From the NCBI GenBank assembly GCA_016715075.1, contig JADKBK010000005.1, positions 226,857 through 290,856 of the forward strand: a DNA stretch of 64,000 nt, written 5' to 3'. The DNA comes from Bacteroidales bacterium (GTDB lineage: Bacteria > Bacteroidota > Bacteroidia > Bacteroidales > VadinHA17). Made by a program: the position numbers and the translations under genes. Of this stretch, positions 37,352 to 46,151 are shown in pieces; positions within the stretch are counted from its first letter, which is position 1, and the number at the start of each line of letters is the position of its first letter. The notes beneath the pieces were generated by a model. It was not told the DNA's origin. It saw nothing but the letters and a program-made list of their open reading frames with translations, and searched no databases.

Positions 37352-39073
37352 ATGCTCTTTACTATACAGGTAAATAATAAAAAGATTAAGGCAGAAAAGG
37401 GAGAGACAATCCTATCAGCACTGAACAGAAATGGAGTTATCATTCCGACACTGTGCAGGATGAAGGATTTTACTCCTACAGGGGCATGCCGTATGTGTGT
37501 GGTTGAGGTTGAAGGACGTGAGAGACTGGTTACCGCCTGCTCCCAGCCTGTTGAGGAATGGATGAAAATCAAAACCCATTCGCCGAGGGTTATCCAGGCA
37601 AGAAAGACTATTGTCGAACTCCTCCTCTCAAATCATCCCGATGATTGCCTCTATTGTGACAGGAATTTAAACTGTGAGTTGCAGCGCCTTTCTGAGGAAC
37701 TCAATATCAGGGAACGCCGGATCAGGGGTCGGAAAATAAAGCCGCGCCTCGACCAGTCAAGTCCTGCAATAGTAAGAGAGCTCTCAAAGTGCATTCTTTG
37801 CGGCAGGTGCGTCAGAGTCTGCGAGGAGGTCATTACGGCAACATCTCTTGATTTTATAAACAAAGGAAGAGCAACTCATGTGGGAGCAGCAATGGATCGT
37901 GATTTCAACTTTTCAAGCTGCATTCATTGCGGTCAGTGCGTTCTGGTTTGCCCGACAGGCGCTCTTCACGAAAAACACAATATTACTGAGGTACAGGAAT
38001 ACCTGAATAAACCCGAAATTATTAAGGTAATCCAGTATTCGCCTATTGTTACAGCATGGATAGCCGATGAACTGGGAATGAAGTATACCAGGGAGTTCGA
38101 CAGGATACTTAATTCAGTTCTTCGCCGTATAGGTTTTGACAAAGTGTTTACTACAGGTATTGGCACCGATCTCTGCATAACGGAAATCGCGGGTCAGCTC
38201 TCCGCAAGGATGGAACAAAAATCTGAAACTCCGCTCTATATATCGGTATGCCCGGCATGGGTAAAATATGCGGAACAATTCATCCCATCGCTTATCCCAC
38301 AGCTCTCCTCGGTTAAGTCACCGCAGCAGATAACCGGTGTACTGGTTAAAACACTGGTGGCAGACCAGATGGGTGTAAAGCCTGAGCAGATATTTTCTGT
38401 CTCTGCAACCCCCTGTATGGCTATGAAATTTGAAGCACGAAGGGATGGAATGATGCGTAAGGGTATCAGCGACGTTGATTCTGTATTGACAGTGCGTGAG
38501 CTGGCAAGGCTTATACGTTTATACGGAATAGACATTACCAATGTGGAGAATGAACCGGCGGATGAGCCTCTCTCAGGAAGAAGTTCTGCAGCAGTGCTTG
38601 CTGAAGTATCAGGTGGTATGGCTGAAGGAGTTCTGCGACTTCTCTATTTTTCAAAGCTGAGGAAAGAAGCTGATAAACAGTATTTTAAGAAGATGCGCTC
38701 AACAGGTTCATTCCGCGAGGCGACGATAGAGTTAGGTGATACAGAGGTGAAAGTGGCAATAGTTGACGGGCTTACAGGTCTTGAGAAATTAAGGAGCGCT
38801 TTAGCTTCCGGTAAAAAGTTTGACCTTGTTGAGGTCATGACCTGCCCCGGAGGATGCGTTCACGGAGCAGGATTATCCTTCAATGTATCCAGAGATGATA
38901 TTAAAAGCAGGGCGAAGCTGATTTATCAGATTGATGATACTGAAGCCATCAATCTGCCTTGTAAATCTCCTGCACTTTTGAATTTATATGACAACCTTTT
39001 GAAAGCCAATCCTGAAATTGCAGATAAAAAAATATTTTTTACCCATTTTGAAAAGCGAAATGTGCTGTTATGA
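37352..39073 (+). CDS. hydA: HydA-like [FeFe]-hydrogenase large subunit with altered active-site residues
   Basis: 573 residues. N-terminal [2Fe-2S] domain (Cys35, 46, 49, 63), a HxxxC-type [4Fe-4S] site (His95, Cys99, 102, 108), two [4Fe-4S] motifs (CILCGRCVRVC, CIHCGQCVLVC) and the H-domain. The four cubane-ligand cysteines are kept: SVCPAW (Cys300), TPCMAMKFE (Cys355), TCPGGC (Cys498, Cys502). However, the proton-transfer cysteine before Cys300 is Val299. The Met before PC is Thr353. The lysine three places after Cys355 is Met358. The end of the third motif is GAGLS rather than GGGQP. The gene follows hydB by 5 bp. It is certainly of the HydA family; whether it makes or uses H2 is in doubt. 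Confidence 0.88.
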   Translation: MLFTIQVNNKKIKAEKGETILSALNRNGVIIPTLCRMKDFTPTGACRMCVVEVEGRERLVTACSQPVEEWMKIKTHSPRVIQARKTIVELLLSNHPDDCLYCDRNLNCELQRLSEELNIRERRIRGRKIKPRLDQSSPAIVRELSKCILCGRCVRVCEEVITATSLDFINKGRATHVGAAMDRDFNFSSCIHCGQCVLVCPTGALHEKHNITEVQEYLNKPEIIKVIQYSPIVTAWIADELGMKYTREFDRILNSVLRRIGFDKVFTTGIGTDLCITEIAGQLSARMEQKSETPLYISVCPAWVKYAEQFIPSLIPQLSSVKSPQQITGVLVKTLVADQMGVKPEQIFSVSATPCMAMKFEARRDGMMRKGISDVDSVLTVRELARLIRLYGIDITNVENEPADEPLSGRSSAAVLAEVSGGMAEGVLRLLYFSKLRKEADKQYFKKMRSTGSFREATIELGDTEVKVAIVDGLTGLEKLRSALASGKKFDLVEVMTCPGGCVHGAGLSFNVSRDDIKSRAKLIYQIDDTEAINLPCKSPALLNLYDNLLKANPEIADKKIFFTHFEKRNVLL

Positions 39074-39111
39074 ATATAATAATTGGTTGATTTCAAATAT
39101 TATCAGATATT

Positions 39112-41073
39112 ATGCTTGTATACACAATAAAGGAGCTTTGCAGGACATGTTACACATGTGTCAGGGAGTGCCCTGCGAGGGCAATTCGCATTGTGGGAGG
39201 GCAGGCTGAGGTCATTGATGAAAGATGCATCGCCTGTGGAAATTGTACTAAGGTGTGCAGCCAGGGTGCAAAAGTTTTCCTCAATACTACTGACAGGGTT
39301 GCCAGGCTTCTCGTTAACGAACCGAAAGTGGCAGCCATTGTTGCTCCAAGCTTTCCGGCAGAATTCTCCGAGATTACCGATCACAAAGTATTGACAGGGA
39401 TGATCAAAGCTCTTGGATTCAAATATGTTGCTGAGGTTTCATTCGGTGCTGACCTTGTAGCTGACCGATATAAAAAGCTTGTTTCAGAGAGTAAAAATTT
39501 CTATATCTCATCCGATTGTCCGTCGATAGTGAATTATGTGAAGTTCTATCATCCCGGTCTGGTGGATAATCTTGCTCCGATAGTATCGCCAATGGTTGCT
39601 ATGAGCAGGGTAATCAGGGAAAAATACGGGCAGGATACCCGTATAGTTTTTATTGGACCGTGTATAGCAAAGAAAGCGGAAAGTACTGAAATCGATGAAG
39701 CGATAACATATACGGAGCTAAGAGATATGCTTTCCGAGAGGGGCATAAATCCCGATAATACCCAAAAGGTAGATTTTGATCCGCCTATTGGAGGAAGAGG
39801 AGCAATCTTTCCGGTGGCACGTGGTTTACTACAGACCGCAAGGATCAGCGATAATGCAATAACTGGCGATATTATTGCTGCTGAAGGGAGGATTGATTTT
39901 CAGGGAGCCTTAAAGGAATTTGAAGCCGGATTGATAAAGAATCAGCATATGGAGCTTCTATGTTGCGAGGGATGCATCATGGGACCCGGGCTTTCGAAAA
40001 ACGGCAAACAGTATAACAGGAGGTCACTTGTGAGTTCATACGCGATAAGCAAAAAGGAATATATTGATTCCGAAGTATGGCAGAGATCATTTGATGAATT
40101 TGCAGATCTTGATCTGAGCGTTCACTTTAAACCTGACGATCACCGTATTGAGGAGCTGGATGAACAGGAGGTGAATGAAGTGCTGGTGAAGATGGGGGAA
40201 AAGACAAAGAAAGACCAGCTCGATTGCGGCGCCTGCGGATATGAAAGCTGCATTGAACATGCGATTGCTATAAAAAAAGGTTTAGCCGAGGTGGAGATGT
40301 GCCTTCCATATACTATAGAAAAGCTACATAAATCGGTTAAAGACCTTGCACTTACAAATGAGAAACTCTCGTCGATGAAGCAGGCTCTGAAACAATCCGA
40401 GAAACTTGCTCATATGGGACAGCTGTCGGCCGGTATTGCCCATGAGCTGAATAACCCCCTTGGCGTAGTTATAATGTACAGTAATATCCTGCTTGAGGAA
40501 TCCAAGCCGGGGGAGCCCTTCAGCGAGGATCTTAAACTGATAGTTGAACAGGCAGCCAGATGTAAGAAAATTGTTGCGGGACTGCTCAATTTTGCACGAA
40601 AAAATCAGGTTAACCATCAGATTGTAAGTATTAAGGATCTTGTAAATCATAGCCTTGAGAGCCTTATTATTCCTGAGAAGATCAAAATTAATATTACCGA
40701 CTTCTGCACCAATCCCGAAGCTATGCTTGACACCGAACAGATGATGCAGGTTCTTACCAACCTGATCAAAAATGCTTTCGATGCAATACCAGGGGAGGGA
40801 TTTATTGATATAAAGCTGGAAGATACTCTCAGCGACGTTATTATGATCATAACTGACTCGGGCACAGGAATCAGGGAGGAGGATAGGGCAAAGATCTTCG
40901 AGCCTTTTTTCACTACCAAAGGGATCGGTCATGGAACAGGATTGGGGCTTGCGACTGCTTACGGAATTGTTAAAATGCATAAGGGGCAGATCACTGCCGA
41001 ATCAAATAATGATCCGGCAAAAGGGCCGACTGGTACGAGTTTTAAGATAATTCTTCCAAGGCGGAAAGAGTAA
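39112..41073 (+). CDS. Sensory [FeFe]-hydrogenase-like domain fused to a histidine kinase
   Basis: 653 residues. Ferredoxin part (Cys10, 13, 16, 20; Cys39, 42, 45, 49), then a hydrogenase-like core with SSDCPSI (Cys136), IGPCIAKKAE (Cys184, with Lys187 kept) and CCEGCIMGP (Cys284/285, Cys288), then CGACGYESC (Cys372, 375, 380, plus Cys397). A short coiled coil leads to a HisKA domain (GIAHELNNPLG, His444) and a HATPase domain (LIKNAFDAIPGEG, DSGTGI, GTGLGLATAYGI). This matches histidine-kinase-linked sensory hydrogenases. It is soluble and follows hydA by 38 bp, so it is likely in the hydCBA transcript. Partners are probably the two regulators downstream. Confidence 0.92.
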   Translation: MLVYTIKELCRTCYTCVRECPARAIRIVGGQAEVIDERCIACGNCTKVCSQGAKVFLNTTDRVARLLVNEPKVAAIVAPSFPAEFSEITDHKVLTGMIKALGFKYVAEVSFGADLVADRYKKLVSESKNFYISSDCPSIVNYVKFYHPGLVDNLAPIVSPMVAMSRVIREKYGQDTRIVFIGPCIAKKAESTEIDEAITYTELRDMLSERGINPDNTQKVDFDPPIGGRGAIFPVARGLLQTARISDNAITGDIIAAEGRIDFQGALKEFEAGLIKNQHMELLCCEGCIMGPGLSKNGKQYNRRSLVSSYAISKKEYIDSEVWQRSFDEFADLDLSVHFKPDDHRIEELDEQEVNEVLVKMGEKTKKDQLDCGACGYESCIEHAIAIKKGLAEVEMCLPYTIEKLHKSVKDLALTNEKLSSMKQALKQSEKLAHMGQLSAGIAHELNNPLGVVIMYSNILLEESKPGEPFSEDLKLIVEQAARCKKIVAGLLNFARKNQVNHQIVSIKDLVNHSLESLIIPEKIKINITDFCTNPEAMLDTEQMMQVLTNLIKNAFDAIPGEGFIDIKLEDTLSDVIMIITDSGTGIREEDRAKIFEPFFTTKGIGHGTGLGLATAYGIVKMHKGQITAESNNDPAKGPTGTSFKIILPRRKE

Positions 41074-41088
41074 TACAAAGAAGAAAAG

Positions 41089-41181
41089 GTGCTGGGTGCT
41101 CGGTGCTCGGTGCTGGTTAAGATTAAAAGATCTTTGAAAGAGAACACCCAGTACCAAGTACCAAGTACCAACCAAGGACCA
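41089..41181. repeat. 7-bp tandem arrays in inverted orientation
   Basis: Four copies of GTGCTSG (41089-41116) face a right arm of AGTACCA-type repeats (about 41143-41181), so the region can fold as a hairpin. The same word family appears at 46.7-46.86 kb. It separates the kinase gene from the Rex-like site and response regulator. Confidence 0.65.
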
Positions 41182-41188
41182 ATCAATA

Positions 41189-41206
41189 ATGTTAATAAAA
41201 TAACAT
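41189..41206. promoter_or_regulatory. Rex-like operator upstream of the regulator-rex unit
   Basis: ATGTTAATAAAATAACAT shares the 16-base core TGTTAATAAAATAACA with the site before hydC. It is 60 bp upstream of the response regulator that begins the unit RR, hybrid kinase, rex, ribF, which suggests that Rex controls its own transcript. The outermost bases are A/T rather than T/A, so it is one pair weaker than the first site. Confidence 0.6.
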
Positions 41207-41265
41207 TAATCATATTTATCATATCAACTATTTGATTTAAAGAATTTTTAGAAATTTGTGCAAAG

Positions 41266-41661
41266 ATGAAAAAGAGTGACATAACAATACTGGTGGCAGA
41301 TGATGATCCTGATTATCTTTTTCAGACAGTATTCAGCCTTGAAAAGGCAGGTTATAAGACAATGGCGGTAGAGAGCCAGGCAGAGGCTGAAGCGGTTATA
41401 GCAAAATACAAACCAAACCTGGCAATTTTTGACCTGATGATGGAGAATGACGACAGCGGATTTATCCTGTGTTATAAGATAAAAAGAAGATATCCTGATG
41501 TTCCTGTAATCCTTGCAACTGCTGTGTCGCATGAAACGGGGATGTCTTTCAGCATTGATTCGGAGCAGGAAAAGGATTGGATCAGGGCGGACAGGTATCT
41601 CGAAAAAGGGATCAGGCCTGAACAACTTGATCAGGAAGTTATGAAACTCTTAAAACTCTGA
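41266..41661 (+). CDS. Stand-alone response regulator receiver protein
   Basis: 131 residues forming only a receiver domain: acidic pair ADDDPD near residue 12, phosphoacceptor aspartate in AIFDLMMEND near residue 56, and ATAVSHE with a later K in YLEKGI. There is no DNA-binding or output domain. It stands 192 bp after the hydrogenase-kinase fusion and 2 bp before the hybrid kinase. It may act as a phosphate carrier or sink in a relay with both. Confidence 0.9.
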   Translation: MKKSDITILVADDDPDYLFQTVFSLEKAGYKTMAVESQAEAEAVIAKYKPNLAIFDLMMENDDSGFILCYKIKRRYPDVPVILATAVSHETGMSFSIDSEQEKDWIRADRYLEKGIRPEQLDQEVMKLLKL

Positions 41662-41662
41662 C

Positions 41663-42799
41663 ATGGCTGTTTTAAAAGTACTTGTAATTGATGATGAACC
41701 CGGAATACGTTCAGGAGTTTCAAGGATCCTGAATAATTTTCATGTTACCTATCCATTTATGGATGAGGATTATACTTTTGAGGTCACTGAAGCCGGGACC
41801 GGTGAGGAAGGAATAGCAATTCTTGAGCGTGAAATGCATGACATTCTCTTGCTGGATAATAAGCTTCCCGGAATCCAGGGTGTTGATGTTCTGGAATATA
41901 TCAGGAAGAGAAATTACGACATAGTGGTTGCAATGATCACATCCTATGCCTCCCTGGATGTTGCAATAAGGGCCACGCGTGACGGGGCTATTGATTTTAT
42001 ACCCAAGCCTTTCACTCCGCAGGAGCTTAAATCGAGCATTGAAAATATAACCAAGCAGCAGTATCTTAAGAGGATAACTCATAAGATGAAACAGGAGGGG
42101 AAAAAGATAAGGTATCAGTTCCTCTCAGTGCTGTCACATGAGCTTAAAGCACCACTTAATGCACTTGAAGGTTACCTGAGGATGATGCAGGAGAAACAGG
42201 CTGGTGACAGGATTGAGGATTATGCTACTCCGATTGAAAGGTCACTTCAGAGGATTCAGGGTATGCGCAGCCTTATAATGGATCTTCTCGATTTCACTAA
42301 AATACGTCTTGAGAGGAAGGAGGAAAAGATCCAGGAGGTCAACATGGCCGAAGTTGCTTCAGAAGCCATAGTAACTGTTCAGCCTTATGCTATCCAGATG
42401 GATGTATCAATAAATCTTGATGTGAGGTCTGATGTGGTAATTATGGCGGATCCGGATGATATGGAGATCGTCTTCAATAATCTGATCTCAAATGCAGTTA
42501 AATACAATAAGGTTGGTGGCAAGGCTGAGATTACAATTGATTCATCCGAGACTGAGGCGATACTTATTTTCTCCGATACAGGAATAGGAATCACAAAAAG
42601 TGATACCGAGAATCTGTTTACCGAGTTTGTGAGGATAAAAAATGAAAAGACAAGGAATATATCGGGAAGCGGGCTGGGATTATCTATTGTCAAAAAAGTC
42701 GTTGAACTTTATCATGGAACCATAAATGTTGAGAGTACACCTGATGTTGGTACAGTTTTTACAATTCGATTACCTAAAAAACGTCTAAATATTACCTGA
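41663..42799 (+). CDS. Receiver-histidine kinase hybrid protein
   Basis: 378 residues. An N-terminal receiver (DDEPG; phosphoacceptor Asp in LLLDNKLPG near residue 66; KPFTPQ) is followed by a coiled linker, HisKA with LSHELKAPLNAL (His near residue 162) and a HATPase domain with NNLISNAVKYN, FSDTGIGI and GSGLGLSIVKKVV. There are no membrane segments. The receiver-first order is typical for intermediates in phosphorelays. It starts 2 bp after the stand-alone receiver and precedes rex by 68 bp, in the putative Rex-controlled unit. Confidence 0.9.
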   Translation: MAVLKVLVIDDEPGIRSGVSRILNNFHVTYPFMDEDYTFEVTEAGTGEEGIAILEREMHDILLLDNKLPGIQGVDVLEYIRKRNYDIVVAMITSYASLDVAIRATRDGAIDFIPKPFTPQELKSSIENITKQQYLKRITHKMKQEGKKIRYQFLSVLSHELKAPLNALEGYLRMMQEKQAGDRIEDYATPIERSLQRIQGMRSLIMDLLDFTKIRLERKEEKIQEVNMAEVASEAIVTVQPYAIQMDVSINLDVRSDVVIMADPDDMEIVFNNLISNAVKYNKVGGKAEITIDSSETEAILIFSDTGIGITKSDTENLFTEFVRIKNEKTRNISGSGLGLSIVKKVVELYHGTINVESTPDVGTVFTIRLPKKRLNIT

Positions 42800-42867
42800 A
42801 AAGTCAGCTTGCCTGATCATGATTTACCGGATCGCAAAAAACAGCTAACAACATTAATTAATTAATA

Positions 42868-43491
42868 ATGAAACTACCAGGAAAAACAGTCGAAAGGCTC
42901 AGCGAATACAGAAGGACACTTCTGGAATGCCTTAATGAAAAGAGAAATTTCATCTTTTCCCATGATCTTGCTGCCCGTCTTCACATTACTGCTGTTCAGG
43001 TAAGACGCGACCTGATGCTGATTGGTTATTCGAGTGTCCTGAGAAAGGGATATGATGTGAGAGAACTCATTGATACAATTGGAAAGATTATTGATTCGGA
43101 CGAGAGTGTAAATGTTGCTGTAATCGGGATAGGTAACCTTGGCAGGGCTGTTGCAGGATATTTTAAGGGGAAAAGGTCTAAACTTAATCTGGTAGCTTCG
43201 TTTGACACAGATCCTCAGAAAGTTAATAAAGTGATTTCTGGTGTTAAGTGTTTACCATATAGTGAGATTGAAAAAAATATAAAGGAGATGGATATCAGGA
43301 TTGCGATCCTCACAGTCCCTCCGGATTTCGCTGTGGAGATTGCTGAAGAAGCTGTACGTTACGGCATAAAGGGTATCCTCAATTTTACAACTATCCCCTT
43401 AAATGTACCTTCAGGAGTTTATCTTGAAGAATATGATATGATCACTTCCATTGAGAAAGTGGCATATTTTGTTAAAGAGAACAAGATTTAG
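42868..43491 (+). CDS. rex: Redox-sensing transcriptional repressor Rex
   Basis: 207 residues. N-terminal winged-helix part (KTVERLSEYRRTLLECL, TAVQVRRDLMLIGYS) and a Rossmann domain with VAVIGIGNLGRAVAGY and an acidic residue in SFDTDPQK. Rex binds DNA when NADH is low and leaves it when NADH rises. Two Rex-like palindromes in this island fit its expected operator form. A gene before ribF and close to hydG is a logical place for a repressor of hydrogenase expression. Length and motifs are normal. Confidence 0.95.
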   Translation: MKLPGKTVERLSEYRRTLLECLNEKRNFIFSHDLAARLHITAVQVRRDLMLIGYSSVLRKGYDVRELIDTIGKIIDSDESVNVAVIGIGNLGRAVAGYFKGKRSKLNLVASFDTDPQKVNKVISGVKCLPYSEIEKNIKEMDIRIAILTVPPDFAVEIAEEAVRYGIKGILNFTTIPLNVPSGVYLEEYDMITSIEKVAYFVKENKI

Positions 43492-43506
43492 GAAGCATTC
43501 CGGGTC

Positions 43507-44427
43507 ATGAGGATCTTCAGGAGCTTCGAGGAAGCCAGGGAAATAAAGAACCCTGTAGTAACCACCGGTTCATTCGACGGGGTTCATATCGGCCATAAAA
43601 CAATACTTAACCGGCTTAATATACTCGCTGAAAAATATAACGGAGAGTCGGTACTTATCACCTTTGATCCACATCCGAGAAAAGTACTCTACCCTGAAAC
43701 AGCAGGTAAGGAGCTTAAGCTTATCAACTCGCAGGATGAAAAGCTCAGACTCCTCGAGATGGCAGGATTGAAGAACGTAATTATAATAGAATTCACCAGG
43801 GAATTTTCGAGGATAACGAGTGAAGAGTTTGTACGTGACATACTTCATGGCATTCTCAATGCCAGGGTAGTTGTAGTAGGATTCAATCATCATTTTGGCT
43901 TCAATAAGGAGGGAGATTACCGGCAGCTCTGGAGCTGGCAGGAGAAATATAATTTTGAGGCTGAAGAGATACCTGAACAGGAAGTTCAGCATGAGACAGT
44001 GAGCTCAACAAAAATCCGTAAAGCGATAAGTGAAGGCTATATTCAGAGAGCCAATGCATACCTCGATCATTATTACATGATTCTGGGGAGTGCTGAAAAA
44101 CTGTTAAACGATGATGTGGAAAAACTTCCGCGTTTTATAAAAATGACCCTTACGGAGGAATGTAAACTGCTTCCCTCACCCGGGATCTATGCAGTGTCTG
44201 TTGAAGCAGGATCTCTCTATTCGAAGGGAATGGTAATAATAAATAAACGCGGGGAAAACAATCCTGAAGTCCTGGTTGAAATTTTCGATGATCCTTCTCT
44301 GACCGGCGAGCAAACGATTACCAGCCTTTTTCATAAGAAGATTCATGGCGCCATCAACCTTGATGATATCAGATCCGTGCAGAAGATCAGTATGGCAAAA
44401 GAAGAGATCCTTGATCTTATTTACTGA
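43507..44427 (+). CDS. ribF: Bifunctional riboflavin kinase / FAD synthetase
   Basis: 306 residues. The N-terminal FAD synthetase part shows GSFDGVHIGHK and FDPHPRKVLYP, with STKIRKAI later; the C-terminal riboflavin kinase part begins near residue 185. It turns riboflavin into FMN and FAD in the cytoplasm. It starts 15 bp after rex and is probably in the same transcript. FMN is the cofactor of HydB, which may explain the placement. The C-terminal half is more divergent than usual: the classical GVYAV region reads GIYAVSVEAG. Confidence 0.9.
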   Translation: MRIFRSFEEAREIKNPVVTTGSFDGVHIGHKTILNRLNILAEKYNGESVLITFDPHPRKVLYPETAGKELKLINSQDEKLRLLEMAGLKNVIIIEFTREFSRITSEEFVRDILHGILNARVVVVGFNHHFGFNKEGDYRQLWSWQEKYNFEAEEIPEQEVQHETVSSTKIRKAISEGYIQRANAYLDHYYMILGSAEKLLNDDVEKLPRFIKMTLTEECKLLPSPGIYAVSVEAGSLYSKGMVIINKRGENNPEVLVEIFDDPSLTGEQTITSLFHKKIHGAINLDDIRSVQKISMAKEEILDLIY

Positions 44428-44458
44428 GATAAATCAATCAGTATTGCCTTATTTTCAT

Positions 44459-44466
44459 TAACTTTG
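44459..44466 (+). promoter_or_regulatory. Putative -7 box for hydG
   Basis: TAACTTTG followed by CACC is a common form of the Bacteroidota -7 element. It lies 71 bp upstream of hydG, in the gap after ribF. The -33 element is not clear. Confidence 0.4.
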
Positions 44467-44537
44467 CACCCGAATTCAAAACTCAGTTTTGGACTGAGAT
44501 CATAGGGTGATTTTTTTAAATAATATTAATTTACTTC

Positions 44538-45962
44538 ATGAGATTTTCTCCTGAGAAACTAGCAATCCCGGATCAGCGAATGAAACCATTCATTGATACC
44601 GAAGAGATATGGAATCTGATCAATAATACCAAACCGGATAAACAGAGAGTAAGGGATGTTATAGCTAAATCCCTTGACAAGCAAAGACTTACACTTGAAG
44701 AGACGGCAGTTCTTGTAAATTCAATCGGGACCGGCCTGGCAGACGAGATTAAGGAAGGAGCGAAAGAGCTGAAGCAAAGAGTATATGGAAACCGTATAGT
44801 CCTCTTTGCACCGCTTTACGTCGGAAACAGGTGTATAAACAATTGCAAATATTGTGGATTCAGGTCATCAAATGCTGATGCTATACGAAAAACCCTGGAC
44901 GATAATGAAATAATAAAGGAGGTTGAGGCTCTTGAGGATAACGGACAAAAAAGACTCATTCTTGTCTATGGAGAACATCCTGACTATTCTCCTGAATATA
45001 TAGCACACACCGTAAAGCTTGTTTATGGAGTCAAGAAAGGTCATGGCGAAATCAGAAGAGTTAACATCAATGCCGCACCACTTGATATTGAAGGATTCAG
45101 GACAGTAGGGGAGTCGGGTATCGGTACTTACCAGATCTTTCAGGAGACCTATCATCCTGAGGCTTATAAATGGTACCATCTGGGAGGTAAAAAGAGAGAT
45201 TACGAATGGCGTCTAACTGCTCTTGACAGGGCACAGGAAGCCGGTATTGATGATGTAGGTATTGGAGCGCTCTTCGGCCTTTATGACTGGCGGTTTGAGG
45301 TGCTTGGTCTGGTTCGCCATACAAACCACCTTGAGGCCTGTTACAATGTAGGGCCCCATACAATTTCTTTTCCGCGGATAAAGGATGCACTCAGCCTGAA
45401 CCTCGACAAAAAATATGAGACTGGCGATGATGATTTTAAAAAGCTCGTTGCAATACTCAGACTCGCAGTTCCATATACAGGATTGATCCTTACTGCAAGG
45501 GAATCGCCTGATGTAAGAAGGGAAGTACTTCAGTATGGCGTTTCCCAGATCGACGGCGGTACAAAGCTTGAGATCGGATCATACTCAGATTCACAGAATG
45601 AAGAACAGAACCTTAACAGGGAACAGTTCAAGATAAATGATGCCAGGTCACTTGCAGATGTTATCGACGAACTTCTTACCAATGATTACCTGCCATCTTT
45701 CTGTACTTCATGCTACAGGATGGGAAGGACAGGTGAGCATTTCATGGAGTTTTCAGTGCCTGGTTTCATTAAGAGATTCTGCACCCCAAATGCCATTCTT
45801 ACCCTTTCTGAATATATCTGTGACTATGCACAGGGAGAAACTATTGATAAGGGGTGGAAAGTAATTGAAAAAAATATTGAAAAACTTGATCCGGCTGTGG
45901 CATCAGGCACAAGAGAAAAAATTGAGAAGATAAAGGCCGGGGAGAGGGATCTGTATTTTTAA
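44538..45962 (+). CDS. hydG: HydG, [FeFe]-hydrogenase maturase (radical SAM tyrosine lyase)
   Basis: 474 residues. The radical SAM cysteines are 99, 103 and 106 (CINNCKYCGF), and the C-terminal region carries the second cluster pattern CTSCYRMGRTG with a later RFCTP. HydG splits tyrosine to supply CO and cyanide for the H-cluster. The length matches the family; ThiH, the closest alternative, lacks the C-terminal cluster. It follows ribF by 110 bp, with its own likely promoter. HydE is 3.7 kb away on the other strand, and hydF is not in the window. Confidence 0.95.
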   Translation: MRFSPEKLAIPDQRMKPFIDTEEIWNLINNTKPDKQRVRDVIAKSLDKQRLTLEETAVLVNSIGTGLADEIKEGAKELKQRVYGNRIVLFAPLYVGNRCINNCKYCGFRSSNADAIRKTLDDNEIIKEVEALEDNGQKRLILVYGEHPDYSPEYIAHTVKLVYGVKKGHGEIRRVNINAAPLDIEGFRTVGESGIGTYQIFQETYHPEAYKWYHLGGKKRDYEWRLTALDRAQEAGIDDVGIGALFGLYDWRFEVLGLVRHTNHLEACYNVGPHTISFPRIKDALSLNLDKKYETGDDDFKKLVAILRLAVPYTGLILTARESPDVRREVLQYGVSQIDGGTKLEIGSYSDSQNEEQNLNREQFKINDARSLADVIDELLTNDYLPSFCTSCYRMGRTGEHFMEFSVPGFIKRFCTPNAILTLSEYICDYAQGETIDKGWKVIEKNIEKLDPAVASGTREKIEKIKAGERDLYF

Positions 45963-45990
45963 CTGAGAAGGGGAGAAGGGGAGACTAGGA

Positions 45991-46050
45991 GGGACTAAGG
46001 GACTAAGGGACTAAGGGACTAAGGGACTAAGGGACTAAGGGACTAAGGGA
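45991..46050. repeat. Tandem repeat, 8-bp unit GGGACTAA, about 7.5 copies
   Basis: Perfect copies of GGGACTAA run from 45991 to 46046 and a partial copy follows. It lies directly after hydG. A GGGGAGAAGGGGAGACTAGGA stretch precedes it and looks like diverged copies. Exact repetition suggests recent slippage and possible length variation between strains. Confidence 0.9.
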
Positions 46051-46151
46051 CAGACATAGAGATATCAAAATAAAAGGCACGGTGTTTTAAGTTCCCGTCC
46101 GGAGAGGAGTGGGTTTTTATTGAGGAAAATTCTGAATAAACATAAGTTACC

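Noticed and set aside
34925..39073. Respiratory complex I genes
   Set aside because: NuoE/F-like proteins are followed by a HydA-type subunit and maturases, with no membrane subunits; a soluble hydrogenase-type complex fits better.
44480..44520. Terminator between ribF and hydG (CTCAG...CTGAG, then T7 further on)
   Set aside because: The 5-bp stem is separated from the T-run by about 12 bases and lies after the likely hydG promoter; too weak to call.
45991..46050. Possible CRISPR array
   Set aside because: The unit is 8 bp with no spacers; the other arrays are 7-8 bp too. No cas gene is present.
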